A stretch of 64,000 nt of DNA from assembly GCF_026212465.1 (NCBI RefSeq), contig NC_080049.1, forward strand, positions 1,309,460-1,373,459. Direction: 5' to 3'. The notes beneath the pieces were generated by a model, which did no database searches, was not told the DNA's origin, and worked only from the letters and a program-made list of their open reading frames with translations. Source of the DNA: Amaranthus tricolor (lineage: Eukaryota > Streptophyta > Magnoliopsida > Caryophyllales > Amaranthaceae). Of this stretch, positions 33,401-46,813 are shown one piece after another; position 1 is the first letter of the stretch, and the number at the start of each line of letters is the position of its first letter. Position numbers and translations under genes: made by a program.

Positions 33401-35927
33401 AAGCCATTCAATCTTAGAGCCGGACGCATCCTTAAAAATATGGTTTCAAATTGTTGTTTAGATTCAATAGCACTTGGAAGAGTTGGAAGCACAGCCTTTC
33501 TGTTCAACAGCAGCATATCATGCCACTCACTGAGGTGATTTTTCATTCGTTCTGAGAAAAGAATATCAGCTACATTGCCCAAAGGTACATCTTTAATTTC
33601 ACCAGTACTTTGCCATTTCCCGTTATATATTGAATTCAATCGACTCAATGCCTCGTCTTCCTGACTTCTGGATAAATAAGACACTCCTGGGATTATGCAA
33701 AGCATAAATTTTCCACAAAAAAAAAATCGACAGCTATTGTCAACATCAAAAACACGGAGTTCTAATAACGACCATAAAATCTTATTTTTATGAAAACAAT
33801 TATTAATAATAAAACACACCTGCATACACCCAACATTGAAATCATACCTTACCTTCACGTATGCAAACATTAAAGTCAAACTGATATTTTGCCAAGAAAT
33901 CAATAGAACTTGTCTGGCAAAGAAACTCATATGCTGGGCCATCAGCAGAAAGCTCTTGACGTGGAAATATATAAAAATTATGCCTGACAATGAACCAATA
34001 TAGCATTATTAGGAGTAATTCTTTTGGTGCTTTTCAATTACTTGATATTTAACATTTAGTTTAACCAATTAGTACTTGTATCATTTTAACATTTCATATT
34101 TGCGTATTCACTTGCTATTTCTACCAATTCACTTCAATCTTATAAATAGCAAATAACATCACATGCACTACATTTAACACCTAATTGCAGACATAAACAT
34201 GAACGAAAGCATGAAAATTGTCTTAAAATTTACAAAGATCAAAAGTGTAAAATTGAGCATTAGAAAACATGAACTAGAGGTCCAATGTGATCATAACGAT
34301 CCCAAGATCAGAAATAGACTAGAGATATGAGATTCATCAGCCATTCTCGAAAGGCAAAACTACCTAGCTACATTTATTACAATACTAACACATTTACGGA
34401 CTCTGAAGCATAGGTAGTGCAAATAAAGTTCAATTTAAAGAAACGATAAAACATAACCCCTAAATCCATATGAAATTGTTAAGTTTCCCCAATCCCTCAT
34501 AATTAAGGATTTAACATAATTATCCTATAAGATGCTTTTCTCTTCTAAGCACGGTAGGGTCCTCTTAAGAAATCCCATAATAGTATGTTACATTGCTCCA
34601 ACCTCCGGGGCTACCAAAAAGCTTCCACCTAACCAAGGTAAGGGGCGTTCAAATGAACTCGCTTTTTTTTTCCCTTGTATATCTAGCAGTTAGCACAAGT
34701 ACTTCACTAGTAGTTCACTTACACCCATCCCATCCCCATAACTAAACACACTCATACTAGGGACATTATAGGACACGTCACCTAATAGCATGTTGGACCC
34801 CCTCAAACTTATCGTTTTTCATCCTCATATACACAATGGTGAACCCTGATAGGCTGACACTAGTATAGGGTGTGCGAAACACTCACTCACACATGTGCTA
34901 AACAAACTTGGCTATCATTCTTCATTGTTATATAAGTAACACAATTCAATATTGATAGGTTTAAACAAATAACCTACTTGCATACCCGACTCTTACAAGT
35001 TGCAAACACCTAAAATGTTGGTCCATAACCAAATCAGAAAAAGGTCACGATTTATCCCGAATGCCCCTAAAGCTTATACTTCAAATAAGACTATTTTAAA
35101 AAAAAAATGGACTAGGGAGTATACATTAATCTCAACCACACAGCATTTCACAAAATCAATTATGTTGACATAGCCTTTAACCAATATCAATATTGTTATT
35201 GGCAAAAGCTGAAGATTCTACTTCATTATCTCAAATTTCATCCTTCATTACAGCACATTAAATACACACAATACACACAATTTTAAATTTCATTGTTTTT
35301 TTCTAATACTAACCTACCATAAAATCTAACAAAATCAAAAATTCACAATATTTCATCAAACTTTTAACAATTCAAAAATAGAATGATTTTCAAAATCCAA
35401 AATTTTATTGCATTTGGGAACTTTCAATAAGTTTGCTTAATTGTTTAAAAATACTGTCAAAAAAGAATGACAGTTTGTCAGTTTCATTTTTCATTGTTCT
35501 TTTTTATACTAATATCACAAAATATATCACAATCATAATAAACTGAAGCTGCAAAAGACAGATAAAGAGAGACTAACGGATGAGCAACGAATGAATTCCT
35601 TAATGAATCAAAACGAAATGGACAAACACCAAATTGAAGAACGGCGAATTTCTCAGCTGAATCTTTAACTTTAAGGTATTGAATGTCGGAACGATCGAAC
35701 TCAAAAGCTTCACGCCAAGGGGAGCTTGTAACTCCGGTCATTTCAAGATCAATGGCGACGAAATCAGCATCTTTGACATGTGTAGTGAGATTAAGTAGGG
35801 TTTCATCAAAATTTGATTTAGTAACATTCTTCAAAGAGAAATTTGTTATTGAAGAACTAGAAGTAGTTAGGGTTCGAAGAAGATATGAGGAAAGAGAAAA
35901 TGGTGTAAGTCTGGTAAGATTCTTCAT
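30493..35927 (-). CDS. AHG2: Poly(A)-specific ribonuclease PARN (AHG2-type deadenylase)
   Basis: Minus-strand exons in transcript order: 35578-35927, 33853-33983, 33370-33686, 32476-32589, 32209-32335, 31721-31988 and 30493-31288. All splice sites are GT-AG and the join is open for 700 aa (the Arabidopsis protein is about 689). The DEDD exonuclease residues are present: D60 and E62 in FVAIDLEMTG, D347 in IVGHNCFLD, and H446/D451 in HEAGYDAFMTG. Other conserved blocks are PRQELSADGPAYEFLCQTSS, LRLNGFTSHQLKLIELV and VLHPLSKLLEGGNT. The N-terminus is Ser/Thr/Leu/Arg-rich without acids until about residue 41, like a mitochondrial presequence. In Arabidopsis AHG2 shortens poly(A) tails of mitochondrial mRNAs and affects ABA and salicylate responses. 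The related At3g25430-type protein is the main alternative assignment. Confidence 0.93.
33020..33240. repeat. Dispersed repeat copy B' in PARN intron 3
   Basis: It shares ordered blocks (ACGGCGATGCAGT, CATGAAATAT, TTTTGCACTTGTCGCAGTC) with 12000-12195. It is G/C-richer than its surroundings. Class unknown. Confidence 0.4.
33990..35577. other. PARN intron 1, with repeat-like inner part
   Basis: This 1.6-kb intron contains CGTAGG/CTAGTATAGGGTG-type text near 34560-34900. It is loosely like text near 40495-40560 (GACACTAGTATAGGGTG), suggesting a shared degenerate element. No coding exon is supported. Confidence 0.3.
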
Positions 35928-36081
35928 CGTTATTCGTCAGGCTCTCTCTATGTTTGATTTGTTGAAGGACGAAATAATTTAACTAGAAATGTCGTAAGTT
36001 TGTCTGGCCCGGAGCTTTAAATTTGGCCCTGTTTAATACAAAGACGGGTCAGGTCCAAGGGTTTTGAGGCTTTTAACTTTG

Positions 36082-36506
36082 AGGGGTATTTGGCATGTGG
36101 GAAAGAAAATTAAGAGATTAGTTAAAACATAGAATAAGGGTTTGAGATGAGACTTGGAATGAAATTTTGACAATAAATGTCTCATGTCTTTGTTTGACAA
36201 ATAATAAAAAATAGATAAGTAATTAAATAAAAAATAATTATATTTATAAAATTGTCCTTATAATTTTTTATTTTTATGTACTTTTATTAATGGCAAAAAT
36301 GTCTTTTCATAACTTACATAAGTCTCAACTCAAAATAATATCCTTCTCCAAGACTTTTTTGTGGGACTTTCCCATTCCCAAGTCTCAACTCATGTTCAAG
36401 TCTCAACCTTTACCAATTTTTATTTTCCTCATATAAACAAGGAACTTTATAATCTTACCTCAAAATCCTAATCCCCAACTTCAATTCCTTCTTGCCAAAC
36501 ACACCT
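36082..36506. mobile_element. Foldback MITE with AGGGGTATTTGGCA ends
   Basis: The left end AGGGGTATTTGGCA mirrors the right end TGCCAAACACACCT. Inside, AAGTCTCAACTCA-type blocks on the right answer TGAGATGAGACTTGG on the left. It resembles Tourist/Harbinger-like MITEs. It lies just upstream of PARN, about 150 bases from its start codon. Confidence 0.65.
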
Positions 36507-37551
36507 AGTTAGGATACCGTGGCATTATCAGATCGGATTATTTTGAGTTTATTTTTGAGTTCATTAGTTTTGGATTGAGCTAATCTTTGACTTGAGGGTT
36601 CTCGGTTGATTGAGGTTTGAGTTACTAGGCCAAGAGTTTTTAAAAACATTTTTGTTAAAAACTTACACTAAAATGAACAATGTTTTCAAGAAAAAATGTT
36701 AGGTCACCACCAAGATGATAACATGAAACGTAAAAGTGAGATAAATTGAGAAAACGAATAAAATGATCGGGTTTAAGTTACGCTAGAATTTGACCTAATT
36801 TTTCTATTTTCTAGGTCAGATTAGGTTACTGTTTAAAATTTTCAAATTATGACCCAATAATATTCTAATCGAATTCAGTCTGTTTTAAAGTTATGTCTCA
36901 TTTATTTTCAGTCTGGTTTTAGGTCAGTTTCAAGTCATTTTTTCGTAAAGTAAAACAATAAGTCTAGACAAGGGCAATCACTTGGGTCATGTGTTTTGGT
37001 TGATTATTTCTATGTAATGTATGATTGTCAGGTTAGTATAGTTTCACTTGTGTACTTAAATATGATTTCAGAAGGATTGATCATTTTTCAGCTTTTGTTT
37101 TGAAAGGATCGGTGTAATATCGACACGGGCGAATCTAGTATGGGCCACCGGGGCACGTGCCTCGTGGAAAATTTTTAAATTTTTTTATTCTAATCTTAAT
37201 CTTAATCTTTATGTTCAAAATTTTGATTTTTAGGTGAAGTCAAGATTTACATTGCTTGAATAACAAAACACCATGGTTAACTTTTTCGATTGATCAATAT
37301 GAATCTCAAGTGAGTGGTTGACTACCCCTCCCAGTTCCCTTTTCTCTATTTTGTTGGGAAATTGCTTGTTATTAAACCTTTTTTCCTAGTTTGAGAGTCT
37401 TGTGTTCATATTGATTTCTACATAAAATCAAAATAGAATTCAATTACAATGTCAAATAAATATCGAGTGTGTTTTAAACTCCTAAATCGATAATATCCAA
37501 GTTTCTACCTACTCCTTACAATAATGAATAATGACTAAACACAAATTCTTA
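36507..37551. other. AT-rich spacer with degraded repeat text
   Basis: No gene is supported. GGGCGAATCTAGTATGGGCC followed by GGGGCACGTGCCTC at about 37128-37165 resembles repeat text near 56190-56270 and 4250-4310. The rest is unremarkable. Confidence 0.35.
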
Positions 37552-39400
37552 CTTGAGACCGTCTACACAATAGACGTCTCAAGTTTTGGGCTGGCCCAAT
37601 TTATAAATTAAAATAAATAAATAAATGAATGAATTTGGTGCAGGACACACACGCTCCTCTTAACTTTTTAACTTTCATTTTCAATTTTTCATTTCACTCT
37701 TTCATGACATAAACCACTCATGATCCTCTCTCAAACTCCATTTGTGGTTTTCAATCTTCATCTTTCTCTCTCAATTTCATTGTCGTTTATTTTCTATTTA
37801 TCTTCTTCAACATTTGCAAGACCATCAAAGGTATGCATTTATGTTTCATCTTGATCACCATTTTCGTTTTCAAAGTTTTCATTTTTATTTTTATTTTTTT
37901 GGGTTAATTGTGTTATATATTAGTTATAATTACAATACTCTTATTTTTTTAAAAAAATTAAGCTTCATCAATGGTGGAAATAGTGATGTTGAAGAAAGAA
38001 AGTAAGTTGGTGTTTTAACCTAATTAAAGTTTGTAGTTTAATATTTTAAAAATTTAAATTTGTTTGTTTTTTGATTTTACTTGTTCTTGAATTTTAGGGT
38101 TTAAACTTTGGGAAAGATAAGTGACGGTGTTGTCCTGACTTCTGTATTCACAAAGAAGATCATAAAGATTCTTTCTAAGGATCAAAATGACAACCCTCAA
38201 CAATCAAAGGTGGCTGATTAAGTACCCAAACAAAGGGCTTATAGTAGCTCAAATTATAATATTATGTATTTGAATTTATAATATTGTGTATTTGGGTTTA
38301 TAATAGTGGTATTTGTCGTATAGTTATGTATTCATATTTTGGATTATATTGGAAGGATAATAGTGTGTACCTGGATTTATAATAGTGTATGTATGGGTTT
38401 ATTAATAGATTATATTTGTGTTTATAATTGTGCGTAGTTTATAATATTTTGGATTTATAAAGTAATGTTATAATCTCAACTAAATAATGTTATACCTCCA
38501 ACTAAACAATGTTATAATCACAATTAAACTATGTTATCACCCCTAATAAATTATGTTGTAATCCGAATTAAACTATGTTATAACACCCATTAAACAATAT
38601 TGTACTCCCAACTATATTATGTTATAAAACCAACTAAAAATGATATAACCCAGACTACACAATGTTATACTCTCAACTACATCCACCTATGTCAAATGTT
38701 CACAGTTAGAATACCAATTATTATATGTTATAATCCTAAATATAAGTTATTATAACCCCGAATATACTATGTTATAACCCCAAGTATATTATGTTATAAC
38801 GACAAATATATTATGTTATAACCCCAAATATATTTTTACTACATAATGTTTACTCCCAACTACATCAACCTATGTCAAATGTTCATAGTTATAATACTAA
38901 TTATATTTTGGTTATATCCCCAAATATATGAATATATAACCAAATGCTTTTATTACAATTCTCCAAAAATTAGTAATAGTTGTCTTCTTCAACATCACTG
39001 TTTTTCACCATTGATGAACCTTAATTTTTTTAAAAAAAATCAGGAGAACCATAATGGTTTTTATTACCTTCCCCAAATAGTATATATTATTGTCCTCTTC
39101 AACATCATTGTTTTCCACTGTTGATGAAACTTTATTTAAAAAAAGCCCACAATTGAATTCAAGCACAAAATCTTCCGTTGTAATATGAAAAATTGATTTC
39201 TTCATTTTCAAGGGATAAGTTAGCGTGGGGAAGAGGCAATTAATGTTTAGACTTTTCATATTCCAAAGTATAATACACGTGCGTGGGAAGAAAGCAACAG
39301 TTTTTTTCAAAGAAAGCAGCAATTTTAAAAAAAAAAAGTAAAAGGAAGATATGAGCTGGGCTCTTAAAAAGCGTCTATACTATAAACAGTCTTTTAAGAG
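37552..39400. mobile_element. Large foldback element (about 1.85 kb) with matching long arms
   Basis: The left terminus CTTGAGACCGTCTACACAAT, with AAGTTTTGGGCTGG following, mirrors the right terminus (GAGCTGGGCTC ... GCGTCTATACTATAAACAGT ... TTTTAAG). Inner arm segments also mirror: TTCATCAATGGTGGAAATAG then TGATGTTGAAG at about 37965-37995, against CTTCAACATCACTG then CACCATTGATGAA at about 38988-39020. Another partial copy of this arm segment lies at about 39100-39130. The spacer carries a GTTATAAC-rich array (38455-38935). No transposase is seen. It separates PARN and FPS, which are transcribed away from each other. Confidence 0.7.
38455..38935. repeat. Degenerate array of about 20-30-bp units with ATGTTATAACCCC
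   Basis: Units such as AACTAAACAATGTTATAATC and CAAATATATTATGTTATAAC recur about twenty times. It forms the loop part of the foldback element at 37552-39400. Confidence 0.75.
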
Positions 39401-39737
39401 AGGGCCTGATAAATAAATTATCATATGATAAACATTTTGTAAACGTTAAGCATCACTCCTACTACGTTTGAACGACAAAATGTTTGGTGGATAGCGAGGA
39501 ACCCGTGGAGCACGTACCATTTACATAAACCATGAACAATTTTCCTAATTCTCACTCTTTTTCCCTCTTTCTTTATACCTTGGATTTAGGGGGAGTAGTG
39601 TATAGAAATACCCAACAATCAACACCAAATCCCATCTCGTTTCTCCCTCTTCTTTCTCTCTCTATACTCTCTGATTGATTTCTACTTCAAACTTCCAATC
39701 TTGCACTGTCAATTTTCAAAGAATTTTAGCAACAACA

Positions 39738-42700
39738 ATGTTGGATCTTAGGTCAAAGTTTCTGCAAGTTTATCAAGTTCTTAAATCTGAGCTTCTTAGT
39801 GACCCTGCTTTTGATTGGACCGATACTTCTCGTCAATGGGTTGATCGGGTATTCTTTATTTCCCTCATTTTCCATTGAAATTTCTCTTTTTTGTGCTTTT
39901 TTGTTATTGGGTTTTAATTTTTTTATTTTTTTTTGTAATTAATGGTATTTTTTCTTTTTTTTTGCTCATATTTGTTTGTGTGATGCAATGTATATGATGT
40001 GAATTGTTTTTAAGGAAACAAATCAGTGGAAGATTTACTTTTTTTTATTAGGAGTTAAGAAACTATTAATAAATAATAATGAATAAACCCAATTCAATTT
40101 ATTAACTCTCAGCTTCAGCTTTCTGGAAAATATATATCTAGATAATACAAAGTGTAGTAAAAATTATTTCAAAAAAAGTCTAGTAATAATTGCTATAAAA
40201 CTGAATTAAATGGCTTTATTATCACTATTGATGTCAAGTTTTGAGTGATGTCAAATCAGAGTCATCAACCTAGTATCTCGTACAAGTCGGGTTTTGGGAG
40301 GAGGGTAGCGGACAGATCATACCCTTGTTTTTCCCTCTAAGGAGAGGGCGATGAGAAATGCGCGCACGCTTTGTGTTGTAAACAACTTCATTTTTTATTG
40401 AAATGATGTAAACAACCTCTTTGTAATCTTATAGATGGTTGTTTACTTGTTTATATCCGATCTCTCAAATCTCCCCTTAGTGAAAATGACATTGAATAAG
40501 GGCGAATCTGAGACACTAGTATAGGGTGGGTTGAAGAGTCATCTATGCATGCATGTTGAACCAATTCGGATGTTAATATTATGTGTTATACATTAGGGTT
40601 TTAATCAAATGACGCAGATCATAGCCTACCCTTTAGAATACACCTGGTGTAAGTTAATATTGCAAAATATGTTCATGGCTGCTTAAAAACAGCAATATAT
40701 CTATTGTATTACACCAATATCTTGCTTTTGGAAGAAGGAAAGTTGGGCTTAATTCTTCAAATTCAATTGTTATATTGTTAGATCTGAGTTATGAAAGTTA
40801 AGATGCAAGCTTTATTAATTTATCTTGGAATACCAATGTTTATAGTGTACTTCTTCATTAATTTAATGGCAAGTTGTCAATTAGATTGTAGATTTACAAT
40901 TGAATACTTTTTTCCATTCCTTCAATGCCATTAATTGAATTCCATATAGATGGAGTTTGAAGTCGAATATAAGCAACCTTAAACTTGTCATCAAGAATGA
41001 TAGTATATTTTTCATAAAAAAATTGGTGGGTACTAAATTTGTGGCACCTAATGTGGAAGAAATTTAGAAAAGTACAAAAATATTAATGGTCTATTGTTTA
41101 AAGTTTTTTTTAATGTTCTCCTATTTATGATTCTTAAATGCTCTTGTTTTATTGTTTCTTTCAGATGCTGGATTACAATGTTCCAGGAGGTGAGTGAACT
41201 TTATCCTTGCAAACTTGCTTATTGCTTCATCAATGGTGGGCCATATATGAAAATACAAGGATTTTTATCATTTAGTTATTGCTGATTCTGTCTTGTATGT
41301 CTTGCATTTGAGGGAAGAACATTTGTAATGACCCATTATTACTTTATAGTTCATGAGTAAACCGGCTTCCAAATTGACACTTCGAACTATATATTCCTCC
41401 ATGTAACGATAGTTTGAGTGTCTTATAGATGTATTCTCAACACAATAGCATGGTTATCCTGAACTATGTAATAATCTTTTGAGAGATTAACTTGAAGTGC
41501 ATAGATAAATGTGGTATTGAATTATTGACAATCGTTTTGCTATGTTGGTCGAATTCATAGATCAGCATAGTGTATTTGACATGTTTTAGCAATTTTCATA
41601 AAGAACTTTTATATCCAAAGACCAAGGCCGATAATGGATTTGGTGTAACCCTCAGATCATGAGTTCATATTAGTTAAATAAAATGTTGAGGAATTCACTG
41701 AGTTTACTGGCTGCCATCTTCGTCCTCTTATTTTTGTAAATTTAAGGAAGGGAGATTAGGTTCCCTGATTAGATAAGTTACATCATGACACTCGGGATAT
41801 TGTCCAAATAATATAAGTTCCATATTGTCTTATAATTTTCACATGATGACATGGACACATGGTAGTCTTGATTCATGTAATATTCCGTACTTTGAGAGAG
41901 AGAGAGAGATATTAAGTTGAAGTGCGTAGATAGATGAGGGAGAAAGGGTTGCAGCTTTATCAGTTGATGTTCAAGGTGCCATCTAAGGGAAATAAAACGT
42001 CAAGGAATTGTAAAGAGAATATATATTTTTTTATTTTCTGTACTATTTGTTTTTGTATAATCTTTAAGGAAAGGATAAACTTTTAAACAAAACAACTAGT
42101 TTTAGGGATATGCTTTCTGTGATACTCATTCATTTAAGACAAAGGAAGTTCTATGGAGTTAGTGGGTTATGAGTTTTATAAATCGTAGATGTTGCATTCT
42201 TATTTAAACAAACAATCTAATGGTGAATTTTGTGGCTGATAGGGAAGCTGAATCGGGGGCTTTCTGTTATTGACAGCTACAAGCTGTTGAAAGACGGAGA
42301 AGAGCTTACTGAGGATGAAATTTTTCTTGCTTCTGCACTAGGGTGGTGCATTGAATGGGTATGATAAATAACTTTTCTATTTATGTTGAATAATTTATCT
42401 CTTCGTTGTGTTTTAGGATGACCCACAAATGACTCTTTTATGCTTCTATCTTAACAGCTTCAAGCATATTTTCTTGTCCTTGATGACATTATGGACAACT
42501 CTCATACAAGGCGCGGTCAGCCTTGCTGGTTCAGAGTTCCGAAGGTTAGCATCGTTATTCAGTGGAGTTTCAATAAAAAGATACCTCATTGAACTTTTAT
42601 CGTAAGCACACGAAATCAATTAACAATTGAAACGTCGTGTGTCAGGTTGGCATGATTGCTGTTAATGATGGTGTAATACTTCGAAACCAAATCCCAAGGA

Positions 42701-45141
42701 TTCTCAAGAAACATTTCAGGGACAAGAAGTACTATGTGGACTTGATGGATTTGTTTAATGAGGTAATGATGATTCATACCATGTTATCATAAAGTGTTAA
42801 TTACCATCAAATTTTATATCACTTCCGATTGGCTTAGATTTTTGTCAACTTGTAAGTTGTAACAGGTAGAATTTCAAACTGCTAGTGGACAGATGATTGA
42901 TCTGATCACCACTATTGAAGGAGAGAAGGATCTTTCAAAATATTCGGTTGACCTGTAAGTAAAACGAGACAAATTTCTCTCTAAAAAATATATTCAAGTT
43001 TTGTAATAACGAAATTTCGCTAATTAAGTAAGTTGATTCAGAGTTTCTTTTGCAATGCAGCCACCGTCGCATTGTTCAGTACAAAACTGCTTATTACTCA
43101 TTTTATCTATCTGTAAGTTCGATTCTTGATCCTACTCATTTTCTTTTCTGCACTATTGGATCTTGGCTGTTGTTTCTCAAGTATAAAATAGTTTACTTCA
43201 TTAAATTTTCTTTAGAGCCTAAGATTTGTAAATTAGAAGGACCCCTTGAATCATTTGCGCTTCTTGTATATGTAAATTGCGAAACAATAGAAAATGGTCA
43301 GCCAGTAAACAACCTCTTTGTTATTACAAGCGTAAGGATGCACATGTTTGACTCCCTTACCACGCCTAGGTGGGAGCCACTTTATTGGCATTGGGGTGAT
43401 ATAATGTTGTCAATTCATCGGAAAATTCTGTCGACAGCAACTCTCTTTGTGAATTTTTTATTTTTGAAAAGCAGACGTTTTTTGTTAAATGTATGAAGTT
43501 GTAAAACTATGTGAGGAAATCTATCCTGTACATAATACTGAAAGATTGGTAGATCATACATTTACAAAAGGTGGACGAGATTTGACCGTCATCATAGTTT
43601 TTCTTAATGGCTTTGGAGTATGAGTAATTAATTGTCGATACTACATGATAGAAACCAGAAAAGGTTGGCGAGTATATCTTATGGCATTATGTTCTCATCT
43701 CATGCAGGTTGCTTGTGCTTTACTCATGTCTGGTGAGAAGCTTGAAGATCATATTGATGTCAAAAATATTTTGATTGATATGGGAATATATTTCCAAGTG
43801 CAGGTCAGTTCAAATGTGTATGCTTGTGCTAATTTATCGGCAATAGCATACGTAGAGCTAGATACTCAGACTCTTCACATCACCTCAAGTACCTCGTTGG
43901 ATCATTGAAAATGATTATTCAACTTTTGACACTTCATGTGATAAATTTGGGCTTGTACACAAGACCCACACAAGAGTGTTAGGCCATGACAATTATTCTT
44001 CACATAATCACCATATGGGCCTACTCGTGTGGATACACCCACGGGGCACCCGTGGACTTAGGCCCACAAACCAATGGATATTGAGTGTTGACTTGCATAG
44101 CACTTGATGAGGTTCGCTCTTTCCCAAAACCATATGGTATTAGGAGTATTACTCACCAAGCTTTATATACAGTCTACAAGCCAATATTTTAGCGATGTGA
44201 GACCTTCCTCAAATGTGAAGTATTTTCAACAAAGAAGAGAGTTGACTGGACATATACTTGATGGGGTTCCATTCTAAAACCAATTGTTCTTAGGAGGAGT
44301 ATATATGATAGTCAACCTCTGTCTAATTCTTCGATGTGGGATCGCATGTGGGTTATATTTCCAACATCATGTATTGGCGAAAATCATGAAAAGCCTTCGA
44401 GAAGCTGACTCATACAAGTAGTCACATTACCTATATTGGACAAGAGTCCTCGAGTCCTAGTAACATAGATTAAGAGTGTTGTGAGTTTTTAGGATCGATT
44501 ATTTTACTAAATTTCCTTTTGAAATATTTGGTTTTGTAGGATGATTATCTCGATTGTTTTGGAGACCCGAAATTCATTGGCAAGGTGAGATCAAAATCTA
44601 ACATCTACGATCTACAACCTTCCAAACTAAATATCTGCTCATCCAAAATTCTTACCTTCCTGCCTATTATGTCTTCAGATCGGAACTGATATTGAAGATT
44701 TTAAGTGCTCTTGGTTGGTTGTGAAAGCTCTAGAACTTTGTAATGACAAACAAAAGAAAGTTTTATATGTAAGTAAACATGTCATTCTCCTACGCATTGA
44801 ACCAATGCAATCGTTTCTTTTCTAATGCTTATATATATTTCAGGACAATTACGGCAAAGAAGATCCCGACTGTGTTGCAAAAGTAAAAGAACTCTATAAC
44901 GTACTCGATCTTAAGGTTAGTTCTTATTCTAAACTATCCGGGATGAATCTCATCGATATGTTTTTTACGAACAACCTTGCATTTTCTGATGCTTTTTAAT
45001 AATCGTTTGTAGGGTGTATTTGAGAAATACGAGAGTCAGAGCTACGAAAAACTGATCAAATCTATTGAAGCGCATCCGAGCACGGCAGTGCAAGCTGTTT
45101 TGAAATCGTTCTTGGCTAAAATATACAAGAGGCTGAAGTGA
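39738..45141 (+). CDS. FPS: Farnesyl diphosphate synthase (FPPS)
   Basis: Twelve exons: 39738-39848, 41165-41189, 42243-42358, 42458-42544, 42646-42762, 42866-42954, 43061-43112, 43708-43803, 44540-44584, 44679-44768, 44844-44915 and 45013-45141. They join without a break into 342 aa, the usual plant length. The enzyme condenses IPP with DMAPP and then GPP to farnesyl diphosphate, the cytosolic precursor of sterols, sesquiterpenes and prenyl groups. The first Asp-rich motif is DDIMD at 93-97, preceded by Y88 F89, the aromatic pair that limits chain length to C15. The second is DDYLD at 232-236. RRGQPCWF and [13 protein letters not shown] are also conserved. The C-terminus is KIYKRLK. There is no N-terminal transit peptide at this start codon; an upstream in-frame Met is not seen in the leader. 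Confidence 0.97.
43283..43410 (+). repeat. SINE-like segment in FPS intron 7
   Basis: It contains AACAACCTCTTTGTTATTAC, GCGTAAGG, CCTAGGTGGGAGCCACTTTA and GGGGTGATATAATGTTG. This matches the order in the weaker copy at 10811-10927. It creates a readthrough ORF after exon 7 that is not coding. Au-SINE-like by appearance. Confidence 0.5.
43940..44372 (-). mobile_element. LTR-like element (probably solo LTR) in FPS intron 8
   Basis: Read on the minus strand it starts TGTTGGAAATATAACCCACA. It continues with GACAGAGGTTGACTATC, TACTCCTCCTAAGAACAATT and GGGTCTTGTGTACAAGCCC. The copy at 11593-11800 has the same order. About 430 bases with no coding inside fits a solo LTR. The outer end near 43940 is uncertain. 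Confidence 0.5.
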
Positions 45142-46813
45142 AGCCTTGATGTTTTCACGTTTAGTTTTATATTTGCTTGCTCTTTGATTGATTTGTAAGA
45201 TGGCTTTGATAGTTTTGATTCTAAGAACAAATATTTGTATCATTGATCCTTTCCATGCTTGGAGGAGATTGTCTCTATATCTTTGTTTTTGTCTCTCTTG
45301 ATGTGTCTTAAGGTCTTGCATGGACGAAACCAGAAAATAAAAGTAGAAGAAGTCGGGATAGTAAAGTTTTCTTTACCGTTAATCATCAACTTTTTACTAC
45401 TTTCGTGAAAGTAATAGCATTATATAATTAAAATATCTGTCGGGGATGAATTGAAAACATAAGCCATGAAGGTGAATCGTGTGGGTCGGTTCTTGCTGGT
45501 CCCCCATGTGGCTTCGCCATTGACGTGCAATAGCGCGTAGAATTAAATTGAACTGAATTGAAACTTTTAGCGTAGTATATTTGTTGCATGTCAAGGTGCA
45601 ACTCATCTAGCACAATTACTAATGAAAATTTTGGATCAATTTAATTTATTTTTCAATCTTTAGTCTTTTAAAACAAACTTAATTAGTCTATTTCCAATAT
45701 ATTCATATTGGTTTCACTCATATTCAACAACTTTTTTACCAATGAGGAATCATATGAACAAACTATACATGATTAGAAAATGTCTAATACCATTTATCTA
45801 TTTTCATTTTCTAATGTTTTATTCGTATGTTCGATCAACGTTAAGATATGATGATTTTTTTGGATTTTAAATTTATTGAATTTAATAAACTAATTTTAAA
45901 ATTTTTAATATACTTGCTTACTGCTTATGTCAATTTTATTTAATTTTATATAATTTATTTTCTTAAATTTAAATTTTAATTTCAAATTAAGCATCTCTAT
46001 CTGCATCAATTGAGCACACGTCTAAATTTAGAAATTCAAGAAAGGGAGGAAATTTAATCATATGTTTAATAACACCTAAACCACAAATTAATGATGTTAA
46101 TATTAGTAATAAGCTGTAAAGGAATTTTTTTAAAAATAAGGTTCATTTTTTGATTTATTATTTATTTGTTATAATTATTCTCTTGGCCTTTCTCTTTTAG
46201 GGTTCTGTACCATCTCTGATCGATCCTTTATTATAAGAGAAGGCACAAGAACTTGCCTTTATTCACCCTCTCATCCTACACCAATATTTTCCTCACATTA
46301 TCAATTTAGAATACAAATTTCCAGGTTGGTAGTCCAATTTTTTATTAAAAAAAATCTAGAATATTTTATTTATTAATTAATTCGCTTTTTTGATATAATT
46401 ACTTGTTGATTATATGTATTTGATGATTTAATTATCTTATTTCTTTGAATTTGCTATATTTTTAAATTAATTCTCATTTAATTAATGTTATGCAATTATT
46501 TTGCTTCCAAGATAATTAAGAATATCATCATGAAAACTATTATTAATATTCAAGTTTTTTTTTCTTAATTAAATTGAGTTTAGCTATATTTTAGAATATT
46601 TCAATGAAATATTGCAAGAGGAAATTACAATTTCACTATAATTTATTTTTATTACCTCTTCTTCAAGTTAGTTGTTACACTTATATCATATGCATAATTC
46701 ATCGATCTAGGTTGTCTACTTCTTAATCTTTATGTATTAAAAATATAATTTAGTAGAATTTAAAACCATGCAAACAGTCAAAATAATGTATTTAAATAAT
46801 GCGAAAACAAAAA
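45142..46813. other. FPS 3' UTR and AT-rich spacer
   Basis: The FPS 3' UTR runs from 45142. AATAAAAGTAG at about 45335 is a possible polyadenylation signal. Beyond, only AT-rich DNA is seen. A G/C-richer patch at about 46190-46330 (TTTAGGGTTCTGTACCATCT and so on) looks like the start of a transcript, but no ORF follows. Confidence 0.4.

Noticed and set aside
43113..43496. Open extension after FPS exon 7
   Set aside because: It begins at a proper GTAAGT donor, the FPS protein continues in exon 8, and the tail of the extension is SINE-like sequence.
46190..46330. Possible non-coding RNA or microRNA precursor
   Set aside because: The patch looks transcript-like, but I could not find a convincing hairpin or a known microRNA sequence.
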